DNA from: Symbiodinium natans
Lineage: Eukaryota > Sar > Dinophyceae > Suessiales > Symbiodiniaceae
Direction of reading: 5' to 3'
Length of the DNA stretch: 64,000 nucleotides
NCBI GenBank assembly: GCA_905221605.1
Contig: CAJNDS010002445.1
Coordinates: 360,458-424,457, forward strand
Below the pieces are notes generated by a model, which saw only the letters and a list, made by a program, of their open reading frames with translations, was not told where the DNA came from and did no database searches. The first letter of the stretch is position 1. Each line of letters starts with the position of its first letter. This document shows positions 47,497 through 57,372 of the stretch, piece after piece. The translations under genes and the position numbers were made by a program.

Positions 47497-49304
47497 ATGC
47501 ATCCAAATTCGCATGGGCGTGGTCGCAAGCGCAAGAAGAAGAACAAGAGAGGTGGCGAGGGGTGTCGTTTGAGACGCTTTGAGAGGTTTTTGACAAAGCA
47601 ATATGGCGAACCTCGGGTCAAATGAGTAAGATTCTTTTAATTTTAACTTTTGATTTGATTCATATCAAATTGAGTCTGAAGCGTATCTGCTGCCTGAGCT
47701 GAGCACAGCTTAGAACCTGAACCTGGAAGAAGACGACGAGGAGGAAGGGTCACATCAGCCGGAGGATGAGCCGATTGAGCCATCAACTGCCTCAGCTTCT
47801 GGGTCAAAGTCAACAGGGTCAGCTCCTGCGTCTGCATCTGGGCTGGTTCAGCATCCTACGCTAAGAAAAATTAGCACCAAGATTAAGTCAGTCAAGTGCT
47901 CGTCGTGTAATTTGGTAGTAACGATTGGACGAAGCCAAGTCAAGGCATCGTTGGCGTTGACTTCGAAGGCTAGCCCAGCTGTGGCGCCCAAAGGGTCAGC
48001 GCTGCCCCAAGCAGTAGGGGAGCCGTTGCCTGAAGACGCCAGACCTCCCCCTCCACCGCAGCATGAATTGGTGGAAGTAGAGATCGAGGCGGCGCTGGCC
48101 AGGGTCAGTGATGATGCAACTTCGCATGAATTGCTGCCCGTGGAACCAACGGAGGCTTGGGCGGACGAAGCTGGGATGACTGGTGAAGAGTCCAGCTCCG
48201 AAGAACTTCTCCCCGAGACGCATCCGGACCGTCTGGGTCAAGTGCAGCGCATGGCAGGTCGTACACCTTCGGCCCCCATCTGCACGGATGCTTCCGGACG
48301 CCAAGTCCCTGGACAGGGTCAGAGTGCCAGTGAGGAGCAGGGTGTGGAGTCGGACTCGGAACTGTTCGGGCACGATCCGTTTGAAGCAGCTGCTGGGGTT
48401 TACGAGACTCCAGGGTCAGACGAGCCTTCGACTTCTGTGCCGGCGCCCCCAGTCTCTACTTCACCAGGGTCACCTTGCACAGAAGAGCCCTCGAGGCCCA
48501 TGGCTTCTGCGCCGGCACCCGCGCCAGGGTCACCTTGCACAGAAGATCCCTCGAGGCCAATGGCTTCTGCGCCGGCGCCCGCGCCAGGGACGCCTCTCAC
48601 AGTGCCACCGCCTCAACATGCTGGCCCTGCAGCGCCGCCTCCTGCAAAGGGGTCAAAATCGGCGTCTTCGTCTTCCAGCTCATCCTCGTCGTCCAATTCT
48701 GAGCCAGGGTCAGAGGAGGTGACTGAATTTCAGCAGCGTCTGGAAGGTATGGTCAAGCACGCCCTTGCGAAGTACCTGCCAAAGGCTGTTGCGAAGGCCG
48801 CGGTCTTGGCCCAGCGCACGGTCCCATCGTTGCATTTAAAGTACAATAATTTTAAACTCGGCTGAATCTAAAGTTTGGGTGGCTGAATAATTTACCCATT
48901 AATCAATCAATCTGTTTGCTGTGTTTCAGACAACTCAGGCGCATGAGCAGCTGGCCAAGGAGAAAGCCGAGGCCAAAGCGCTCAGGGCCAAGAAGGCTGC
49001 AGAGCGACAGGTCAGGGTCAAGCCAAAGCAGGAGACACCGGCCGTCCTGCACCAGATCGATGGCTACTTGCTCGCGATGGACCACATGCGGGGTCAATCC
49101 CTGTCAAGGAGCATTCCTGGCACCGCAAAGGCAGGGTCATCGATGCCTTCAGGGCCGACAGCGTCTTCAACGCCCAGGCCTAGACGTCCTCCAGGGTCAT
49201 CGGCCCCCACGCCTAAGGCGTCAACACCTAAAGGTGTCCCCGACGACAAGTCTTCGCCAGCACCTGCAGTGCCGAAAAAACTTCTACTGCAAACGCGATC
49301 ATAA
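47497..49304 (+). CDS. Acidic/proline-rich protein with basic N-terminus and coiled-coil C-terminus (3 exons)
   Basis: Inferred exons 47,497-47,616, 47,714-48,820 and 48,930-49,304, about 533 residues. Exon 1 starts at an ATG and encodes a strongly basic segment (GRGRKRKKKNKR), a likely nuclear-localisation-type patch. Exon 2 is open from just after the TAG at 47,711 and encodes an acidic block (LEEDDEEEG), a CSSC pair (KCSSCNLV) that could be half a metal site, then Ser/Pro/Ala/Glu-rich low complexity with two near-identical ~20-residue repeats around APAPAPGSPCTE and a serine run. Exon 3 gives a helical, coiled-coil-like segment (EQLAKEKAEAKALRAKKAAE) and a Pro/Ser tail. The exon 2 donor and exon 3 acceptor are uncertain (48,939 is an alternative acceptor with AG|G). 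AGGGTCA occurs many times in all exons. Family not recognised. Confidence 0.45.
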
Positions 49305-49369
49305 TAACTTCCTGATGAACCCAACTTGCCCTGACCAAGCCAAGAAGCTGGGCCGCCTTTGACTTCCAC

Positions 49370-49996
49370 AAACCTTTTAAACCCGAAAACTTTAAACCCT
49401 AAACAGTAACCCCTAAACCCCTAATCCCTAGACCCTACACCCTTAAAGTCACTGCGGGTTTTCCGACTCCTTGCTCTCGGGCAGGCGGCCCTCCGCCGCT
49501 GCGGGCAGGCCTCAGGGTCAGGCAAGGCCTTGATTCGGAGTTGTGGAGGTAGGTGTGTCAGCTTGGCATTTTGTCTGCAGTGCGCAAGTCAATCTTTGCA
49601 TTCAGTGCTGCAGCGTAGCATCAAGGGTCACATGTTCTCCTGTGCCTTCCAACACAGTCAGCAGCCACTGCCTGCTTCCTGCTGCCAGGTCAGCGCCTTC
49701 CACAGTCAGAGGATCATTGACGAGGAGGTGCCGTTCCGTTTGCAGTTCAGTCAGATGCTCTGAGAAGGATTTTTTTGAGTTGAATTAAATTGCAGCAGCA
49801 CCTGAGAGCCATGGTTGGAGCTGCATGAAGGGTCATGACACAATCACAGGCTCACAAGGACGAGTAGAAGTTGAAGTGACGAGCTTAATTTATTTTATTC
49901 AGAGCAGAGACAATTGCAACAATCGACTCAAAATTTCAGGGGAATCTTGCCTGTGGTCTGTTGTGAGATTCAGTATTATTATTGTCCTGTGAAGCG
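49370..49996. other. Intergenic, telomere-like tract then unique sequence
   Basis: About 49,380-49,445 is degenerate CCCTAAA. The rest carries three AGGGTCA motifs and short ORFs without recognisable content. Confidence 0.5.
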
Positions 49997-51778
49997 ATGT
50001 CTGGCCATCAGGGTCAGCAGTGGGCCCAGGATGGCCACCATGGGCAGCAGTGGGCCCAAGATGGGCAGCAAAGGGCCCGAGATGGGCAGCAAAGGGCCCG
50101 AGATGGGCAGCAAAGGGCCCGAGATGGGCAGTGGTGGGCCCAAGATGGGCAGTGGTGGGCCCAAGCTGGGTGGTGGGATGGTTGGGCCTGGCAGGATGGC
50201 TGGAGCCAGGGTCAAGATGGTCATCAGACCCAGCAGCAAGATCGCCAGGGTCAGTGGACAGGCGATGGCCACTTAAGCCAGGCGGCCCCTCCGTCGCAGC
50301 AGGGTCAGGACAGTGCTTGGAATCTGGTCCGGCAAGGGATACCGCCGCAAATGCTGCCAGACAATCAGGGTCAGGGCGGTCGAAATGGTGGTGGCACGCA
50401 GCGTCAGGGCAGTCAGTCAGCGGGTGGTCAGGGTCAGGCTGCCACTGGCCAAGCGGGCTCTGGTGGAGATGGTGGTCAGGGTCAGGCTGCCACTCGCCAA
50501 ACGGGCTCTGATGGACATGGTGGTCAGGGTCAGGCTGCCACTCACCAAACTGGCTCTGATGGACATGGTGGTCAGGGTCAGGCTGCCACTCACCAAACGG
50601 GCTCTGATCAACATGGTGGTCAGGGTCAGGCTGCCACTGGAGACAGTGGTCAAGCTGGCACTCAGTCTGCGGCCTCTGGTGTTGGAGATGGCGGGCAGCA
50701 GCAGGGTCACCAAAGGCGCAGCGATCAGGGCCATGCTGAGAACCGTGCCCGAAGCCTGCCTGCCTGGTCCCGCAAACCGCGAGTGCCACGCCAAAACGAT
50801 GGCGAGCTGTCAAGGCCAGCGCAGAGACTTGGCAATAATTGGAACGTGAGTCTTAGAGGTTTTCGTTTTGGTTGGGTCATTGTGACGCAACCTCCTCGTG
50901 CTTCTCAGGACCACCCCGCAGCGGGCCCAGAATTGGGAAGGGTCAGCGGTGCTCGGCTACCTGACGCCGAACGTCGTGCGCATGGCAGAACAGCATTTCG
51001 ACCACGGGGCGCAGCAGGTTCCAAGGATTAAAATTAGTATTGCTTTCAGCTTGTTCCTGAAGTCAGGGTCAATGTGGGTTTCTGCAGCCAAAGTGTCAGG
51101 GTCAATGTGGGGGTTCAGCAGCCTAGGTCCTCTACTTGTTGTTCAGGGTCAGGGAAGAGTGGGCGCGCGACTTCCTCCGCTACTTGAAGAACTGCCCCAC
51201 AGCCGAGTTCCCCAAGAACCCTTCCGCGTGGTTGATACACTCCACGGCCAACGTCTTTGGAGGGCTTCGGCAATCCTTCGATGAAGACGCCGAGGCTGCA
51301 TTGGAAGCGGTCGCTCCCGTCGGGGTCAACGTAGTCAATCAGGCCACGGAGGTCTTGTTGCTTTTCTCCACTTCAGTGCAATTTTTTCTTGCTTTATTAG
51401 TATGTGAGCCTCCCTAGGCTTGAACAAGTCGTCGGCCCTACAACCCGCCAGCCCAGGACCGAGATCCTTACCGGCGTCGGGGTCAACTTGTCCCACCTGC
51501 CTCGACTGCGCTTTCTCTACTGTTTCAGCTACGAGGGTCAGTTGCGGGCTTCGATCATTTTGACACTTGGCCACAACATTTTTGCATTTGCAAACTTCAG
51601 CTGCTTTAGTTGTCTTTGTAGTAGAAACTGGCGTTAAGTCTCTGGAACCAAAGCCCATCGACTGCTGAGGACCACTGCGATCCAGGCCCACTACAAAAAC
51701 CCAGAGCAAGAACTGGGAGGGTGGATCACCAGCCGCGTGAACCACGAGCTACCAATGGTCGAGAATCGTGCAGTGTAG
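49997..51778 (+). CDS. Gln/Gly-repeat protein with globular C-terminal region (5 exons)
   Basis: Inferred exons 49,997-50,814, 50,909-51,025, 51,147-51,351, 51,401-51,540 and 51,670-51,778 join in frame to about 462 residues. The N-terminal 90 residues contain heptad-like repeats of the form WAQDGQQ/RARDGQQ; residues about 140-225 contain five 16-residue repeats (type GGQGQAATHQTGSDGH) with an exact 48-nt DNA period, each carrying one AGGGTCA. The C-terminal part reads as folded protein (NWEGSAVLGYLTPNVVRMAE, EEWARDFLRYLKNCP, NPEQELGGWITSRVNHELP). Inferred donors are AG|GC, AG|GA, GAG|GT and AGGGTCA|GT; acceptors are AG|G except one AG|T. The N-terminal region looks intrinsically disordered or prion-like. 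Family not recognised; exon 4 borders are the least certain. Confidence 0.5.
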
Positions 51779-52605
51779 TCTGACAGGGTCACAATGTAGT
51801 ACAACACTCATCGTTTCATAAACAACAGCTAGCAAGGTCAGTGTGATGCCTGTGCCCCTGTTTAGCTGCATCTGCGCCGTGCAATGATCATTGTGCAGTC
51901 AGGGCCATTTTGCACTCTGTGCCGCTGCCCGAAGGGCTGCTTTGCACTGCTGAATTGCCAATTTGTGGTGTCAGGGTCAGCAGACTTAATGACGAATATA
52001 TTACTGCAGAATAATTTTAGTATGGTATAGTAGTAAGCAGTGGCAAGAACGAAGCTGGAAAGAAAGTAGCTGCACCGTCTGACTTCCTGGCTCCACAGTC
52101 CCATGGCTTCCCAAGCAAAAGGTTGAGCGTGCAAGTGCCTGCCTTTTGTCTGTCAGGGTCAGAGTCCATGAGGGATCACGCAGTGAGCGTGTTTCTGTGC
52201 GTGCAGGTGCCTTCGCCACGGCTTCGTTCAGGGTCACAAGGCCACGGATGCCCAGGCAGTTTGTGTGTGCATCTTGCGTTTGAGAGTGCAGTGCTGAGTC
52301 AGGGTCATGCTTGGCCGTTTTGAATTCGTGGGTGACACTCTTCTTGCCATTGCTCTGTCGCTGTCTTGCGGTGCAATGAGGCACATCTCGCTCACCTTCC
52401 AGCCCGGGTCAGGACTGTCATTCAGTTTAAGTTGAATTTTAGAAGGCTAAGAATAACATTGTTGTGGTTTAGGAAATAATAACATTCTTCTTGTCCTAAT
52501 GGGTCACTGGGTCCGCCAGGGTCATCAGCTTGGACTGTATTAATCAATCATCAAAAAGCTCTAGGCTCAACAGCAATCGAAACTCACAACTCCAGACCTC
52601 TCGGC
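51779..52605. other. Intergenic region, no gene seen
   Basis: Contains about six AGGGTCA motifs and short ORFs only. It may hold untranslated sequence of the gene upstream. Confidence 0.5.
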
Positions 52606-52645
52606 CTGGGGCCCGGCGCCGGGGCCCGGCGCCGGGGCCCGGCAC
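52606..52645. repeat. GC-rich 13-bp repeat cluster 1
   Basis: Tandem GGCGCCGGGGCCC units (period 13, each containing the palindrome GGCGCC). An alternating TAA run follows at about 52,663-52,694. Confidence 0.9.
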
Positions 52646-52663
52646 TGTGTCTTGTTATAAGTT

Positions 52664-52694
<31 letters not shown>

Positions 52695-53112
52695 GACTCA
52701 TTCCTATTATGATACAAATTTTGAAGTCTTATGAAATATGTGAAACTTATCTGCAACAATAATTGTAATTTTAAATTATTATTAAACATTATTATTTTTA
52801 GTTGTATGTATTATCTACTTATAACATATACACAGAGGCCCGGCGCCGGGGCCCTGCGCCGGGGCCCGGCGCCGGGGCCCGGCGCCGGGGCCCGGTGCCG
52901 GCTTGTGTTATGATTATATATACATATATATATATACATACAGACTATCTAGATTTATTCTCTTATAACGAACATATCAGATGATCTATTATAATATCAT
53001 TTCGTAGAAATCTCATTAATTGTGGAGATATATCTTGCATTTTAGTTATGATACAGATTATTAAATAAGATGTTACCTTGTTAATATTTAAGAAATGTAA
53101 ACATTACTGGGC
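52646..53112. other. AT-rich island between GC clusters (no gene seen)
   Basis: Strongly AT-rich DNA with (TAA)n and (AT)n-like runs, interrupted by the second GC cluster. Composition is unlike either flank and it lacks AGGGTCA. Origin is unknown; organellar DNA is possible but no organellar gene is recognisable. Confidence 0.5.
52835..52902. repeat. GC-rich 13-bp repeat cluster 2
   Basis: About five tandem units of the GGCGCCGGGGCCC type, same orientation as cluster 1, inserted in AT-rich DNA. Confidence 0.9.
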
Positions 53113-53184
53113 GGGCCCCGGTGCCGGGCCCCGGTGCTGGGCCCCGGCGCCGGGCCCCGGCGCCGGGCCCCGGCGCCGGGGCCC
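53113..53184. repeat. GC-rich 13-bp repeat cluster 3, inverted
   Basis: About five units reading GGCGCCGGGCCCC, the reverse complement of the unit in clusters 1 and 2, with some GGTGCC variants. Clusters 1/2 and 3 therefore face each other across the AT-rich island. Confidence 0.9.
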
Positions 53185-53290
53185 AAGCAGAAAACCCAGT
53201 AAAGCCCAAAATACGGATGGCGGCTTGTTACATAGCAACCAAACTTTAACGAGCATGGTCAAAAAGAGAAACCTCTGATTTTCAGACGGG

Positions 53291-53462
53291 GACCGAGCCG
53301 GTCCTTTGCAAGTTTCTTTTTTGGCAGGGACCGGTCTGGTCCTTGCCAGGCATATGTAGGCAAAAGATTCAGGGAAGATCACCGAAAAGAGATGATGGGA
53401 CTGATCTGGTCTTGTCATTATGAAACAAAGGGCCCGGGTCATGGTGGTGGACCGACCAGGTC
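53291..53462. repeat. Four diverged hairpins of the GACC...GGTC family
   Basis: Cores at 53,291 (loop GAGCC), 53,329 (loop GGTCT, with 10-bp stem GGCAGGGACC/GGTCCTTGCC), 53,399 (GACT...GGTC, several wobble pairs) and 53,450 (loop GACCA). Same architecture as the 46.2-46.9 kb array but with changed loops. Confidence 0.7.
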
Positions 53463-53529
53463 CTCTACTCAGTGAGACATCCTTTTTACAACCCTGCAAT
53501 TAAAGTATTTGAATTTAAACCTTATTATT

Positions 53530-53844
53530 ATCAACCCTGAAACAGACCTTGCCTGCCACTCCCAGGGCCCTACCGATGGGGATGGCTTGCCCAAACTAGT
53601 GGCCATCCTCACACACCATTGGCCGGGTGTGGGGCGCCCAGGTTGCTCTTTGGAGACTGCTGGCTTTGTGGCCATCTGGCTTATGGGCAAAGCCTTTGAC
53701 AGCAAGACGCATGGGCTAATGTGCTTGCTGGGTCAGCAGGAGACGCGTGTTGAACACACGCTGCAGCAGCCTGGGCTTTGCACGGAAGGCCTTCTGTTTG
53801 TAAGGGTCAGTGTGGCTGAACTGCGGCACTGGGTGAGCGACTAA
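53530..53844 (+). CDS. Possible exon or gene fragment, unknown
   Basis: Open, protein-like frame from about 53,530 to the stop at 53,844 (content such as PKLVAILTHHWPGVGRPG and ETAGFVAIWLMGKAFDSK). No good start codon is visible and no family is recognised; it could be one exon of a larger gene or a decayed fragment. It carries a single AGGGTCA near the 3' end, like the genes around it. Confidence 0.3.
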   Translation: MNPETDLACHSQGPTDGDGLPKLVAILTHHWPGVGRPGCSLETAGFVAIWLMGKAFDSKTHGLMCLLGQQETRVEHTLQQPGLCTEGLLFVRVSVAELRHWVSD

Positions 53845-54420
53845 ACCCTAAAACCCTAATAAAACCCCAATACCCTGAAACCCTAATACCTTAAAACACT
53901 AATACCCTAAAACCCCAAAACCCTAAAACCCCCAAAACCCTAAAACCCTCACACCCTAACACCCCAAAGCCCTAACTAAAACCCTAAATGTTAAAAATTT
54001 CAAAACCTGAAACCCTAAAACCCTAAAACCCTAAACCCTAAAACCCTAAAACCCTAAAACCCTAAAACCTTAATAACCCTAATAACCCTAATAACCCTAG
54101 TAACCCTAGTAACCCTAAAACCCTAAAAACCCTAAAACCCTAAAACCCTAATTTTAAAACCCTACAACCCTACAACCCTACAACCCTAAACCCTAAAACC
54201 CTGAAACCCTAATAACCCTAATAACCCTAAAACCCCAAAACCCCCAAACCCCAAAACCCTGAAACCCTAATAGCTTAAAACCCTACTAAAACCCTACAAC
54301 CCGAACAATAAAAACCCTAAACCCAAAACTCTCAACCCAAAACCCTACTAAACAATTTAGGTTTAGGGTGTCAATTTCAGGTTTTAAGGGTTTAATTTAG
54401 TAAGGGTTTAGGGTAAACTC
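53845..54420. repeat. Long degenerate telomere-like tract
   Basis: About 575 nt of CCCTAAAA, CCCTAATA and CCCTAGTA variants, the longest such tract here, switching to TTTAGGG-like orientation near 54,355-54,415. No AGGGTCA inside. Confidence 0.85.
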
Positions 54421-54622
54421 AGTCACTCCTCCATGAGGACCTGAGGACCTGGATCCTGTGCAACTTCTAGGCCTGGGCCTGGGTCTCAGGGTCACTCACT
54501 CCAGGGACGAGCATCAGAGTCAGTGTGCTGGCCAGCATCCTGTCATCTGAATCATTGTGTTGCGCCACAGCCTTTCCAGTGCCAAGCCTTGAGTGAGAGA
54601 TCTTAGCTCGGTCCTGTTTCAG

Positions 54623-55945
54623 TCATGGGCGACAGGACTGACCGACATAGTCTCTCACTGTCTTGAAAAAATCGTGTCCGTGTCTTTCCTCATGGGCCAC
54701 CCCGTCACCAGGACAGGGTTCACGGCCTTCACCCAGCAGACCTTCGACAAGCTGAGGTTGCGCATGGAAAAGGGTCAGAAATCCAAGCTGGCCACAGAGT
54801 TTTTTGGGACTGCCGAGGAGGCAATTGCTGCTGCTGCGTTGCTCCAGGTCCATGTAATCGTGCAGCTCTTTTACTTGCCAGCCCTGTTCATTGTTCTTGC
54901 TAGGCAGTGTGGATGATGCTGCGTGTGGCTTCTCGCGAGACCAGAGGGCTCAACCTCCAAGTGAGCAACCCAAGCGACCCAACAGACGCAGACAAGGAGC
55001 CAGGGCCATGCAGCAAGCAGACTGTAAAGCTGCAGCAGGAGTACTTGCATTCCTTGGGCACGAAGTACTTCTACGTCTTGAGGGTCAAGTTCCACAACTT
55101 TCAGCAGGCGTTTCAGAGGAAGCTTTTGACGAGTGTCGGCAAGGATAAATTTGAAACGTCTGAGGCCTTTTGCTTGGCGTCTGACGCCCAGGGTTATGAC
55201 ATCGATGTCACGATTCACTGGCTGTCGGTGATTCGTGAGTGTCATTATGAGCCTGAACCCAGGGTCTTTACGTTCTACCACATCAACGACCCAATCCAGA
55301 GTAAGGTCAGAGACGTTGTGCTTCGGCACTTGAACGGCCCTCACCCACCAGGGTCATTTGCCCTGTTCTACGTGGACTTGGACAAAGCCGCCATGCTTTG
55401 CTGGCTTTGCCGTAAGACGGGGCGTAGCGATCCCATTGCTTTCCAGGTCATGACCACAGACTTGCCGGAGGGCAACATGTTGGTTGCCAACCAGGATACA
55501 AGCCCTTTGCTTGTGTCCTGGCTTTGTTTTGTCATTGTAGGCGAAGAAAGCACAGTCGCAGCGCTTCTATTGTTGTTCTAGTTACCAGTTGCGCTTCTGT
55601 GCCAGCCAAGCCCAGGATTTTTGGGCAGGGTCAGCAGACGACCTGAACAAAGCCTATGTCTCCCCCATCAATGTCAGGGTCAGCCTCACCCCGCTTGTCA
55701 CCAAGTCCTGGAAAGCAATGGAGTCAGAAGCGACCGAGATGTGGCGGAAACGCAAAGAGCAAACGCTGCGGGACAGGGTCAGCGAATTGGAAGCCACTTT
55801 GCAGTACTACCGTGAAGACCTGGCAGTGTGTGCCAAGAAAGCTCGGGTCAGCGAGCCGGACAAGGAACTGTCTGTGGCATTGTTGTCAGGATCGACCGGG
55901 TCGACTGCAGAAGCGGCGACTGCGGCGGGAGAATCCCTGTCGTGA
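54623..55945 (+). CDS. Unknown protein with coiled-coil C-terminus (at least 3 exons, 5' end unresolved)
   Basis: Inferred exons 54,623-54,847, 54,904-55,494 and 55,541-55,945 all join in phase 0, giving about 406 residues ending in a stop at 55,943-55,945. Exon 1 follows a typical acceptor (CTGTTTCAG) and has no clear initiator ATG, so an upstream exon is probably missing from the model. Donors are CAG|GT (54,847) and CAG|GA (55,494); the 46-nt second intron is very short. Protein-like blocks include FTQQTFDKLRLRMEKGQK, LHSLGTKYFYVLRVKFHNFQ, FYHINDPIQSKVRDVVLRHL and FALFYVDLDKAAMLCWLCRK; the C-terminal region (RKRKEQTLRDRVSELEATLQ) is a predicted coiled coil. I recognise no domain. Six AGGGTCA motifs fall in the exons. 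Confidence 0.5.
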
Positions 55946-56361
55946 GACTGATGTCAGGGTCACACAGGTCACAGTCCGGCTAATGAGATGACATTGAAAC
56001 AGTGTCTCAGCAGACAACGGCGCATGATTGCTTTGCATCACATGGACTGTGGCACACGATTTCTTCAGGAGGGCTTGCTTCCATGCTTGGCTGATTTCAG
56101 CGCCAAGCTGCCCTCGGCTTGATTTGAATTGTTTGCATCCCCAGGACCTGGACTTTAGAGGATGCGAGGGTCATTGCACAGATACAGTGAACAGTCCGTG
56201 CTTGAACCTGTGACGTAAATTGTTCTGAGGACATGTGACACAGTGCAGAAGAACTCTCATCATGCACAGCTGCCGTGCTCAAGTTCATGTCAAGGTACCT
56301 GAGCGTGACGAAGTTGTAGTGCCACAATGTCGGAGAAAACAATGGGTAGGTCTGAGAATCC

Positions 56362-57372
56362 ATGGGCAGATCTGAGTCTGAGAGTGTTCCAGCAATGGTG
56401 GGCGTCAAGAAGGAGCCTGCTGCCTTGAAGTTAGAACCCTCCCGGGTCAAAAAAGAGATAACTCTTGTCACTGTGAAGACCGAGAAGTCAACGCCTGCAA
56501 GGGTCAAGCGCGAGCAACAGTTGGTCAGTGTGGAAGAGTTGGAGAGAAGGAAGAACCACCGCAAGGAAAAACAGCAGTCATATGAAAAGAACCGCGCCAA
56601 CCGGAGAAGATCCAGGCCAGGTCTGTAGGGTCGGCGACGCAGGACAGCGTACTTGCGTGACATGCTGACTTTGACAGGGTCGATTGGAAGAAGCTCGCGA
56701 TAGCCGAGTCCCAGCACGACATCATGGTAGGTGAGGCAGAAGACTTGAGGACAGACACGAGGGGACACATGCCTGTAGTATTATGTGTTAGTCTGAATTC
56801 TACACTGTGACAGAGAGTTCTAAGTTAAGTAGATTGCGAGGCAGGAGATCGACAAGCTCCAATTGAGGGTCAAGAGCCTGGAGGCCAGGCCGACGGGCCT
56901 TTTGCCGCGCTGCGCGTTCTCATTCAGATTTTTTGCAACCCCTGTCAGGAAGCACTGTCGCACTGCAAGGGTCAGTGTTCTGGCTGCAAGTCTTCAGTCG
57001 CTGGCTGTTGGGTCGTTTGCTCTTGGTGCAAGGCTATCTGAAGCCCAGCAGAAGAAAGAGGTCATGCACACGACTATGAATGCTTGTGAGGCACAATGGA
57101 CTCTTGCCAAGTGAGGGAGGATGCATGTCTGCTGGTGCTCGCCTTGGAGCGTACTTTGTTTCCAGTCTCAGCTAAGGAAGAAAAGAGCCGAGGCTCTCCA
57201 GGTTCAGCTCCAATGGCACGAATCAGTCCGAGATTGGGTTGCTCGATCTAGCCGGGAAGTGTTGCAGGCAGCAGCCGGTGGCAATGTTCACCCAGAGATG
57301 AAACACCTCGTCTCATGGCTCCGCTTTGAGGGGTTGCCTGTTGTACAGGAAGCTGGGTCACACAGACTGTGA
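56362..57372 (+). CDS. Basic coiled-coil protein with five SUMO-type motifs (6 exons)
   Basis: Inferred exons 56,362-56,615, 56,678-56,726, 56,845-56,883, 56,949-56,974, 57,033-57,060 and 57,166-57,372 join in frame to 200 residues. Residues 15-51 hold five psi-K-x-E matches (VKKE, LKLE, VKKE, VKTE, VKRE; lysines 16, 23, 30, 39, 49), the consensus for SUMO attachment. A basic stretch follows (RRKNHRKEKQQS ... KNRANRRRSR), then a long amphipathic helix with hydrophobic heptads (IDKLQLRVKSLEEALSHCK). This is reminiscent of bZIP factors (an N-x7-R pattern is present), but the leucine register does not fit well. The tail HPEMKHLVSWLRFEGLPV looks globular. Donors inferred: AG|GC, ATG|GT, GAG|GC, AGGGTCA|GT, GAG|GT. 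A nuclear role is inference. Confidence 0.5.

Noticed and set aside
49899-50813. 304-codon minus-strand ORF (His/Pro/Asp-rich)
   Set aside because: Shadow of the Gln/Gly-repeat gene: codon periodicity, flanking splice-consistent exons and neighbouring gene direction all support the + strand.
52646-53112. Mitochondrial or plastid DNA insertion
   Set aside because: AT richness and GC clusters are suggestive, but no organellar gene or rRNA is recognisable, so the origin is left open.
56527-56883. Assignment as a true bZIP transcription factor
   Set aside because: A basic N-x7-R pattern and heptads exist, but the heptad register is off by one from the canonical spacing and the exon joins are inferred.
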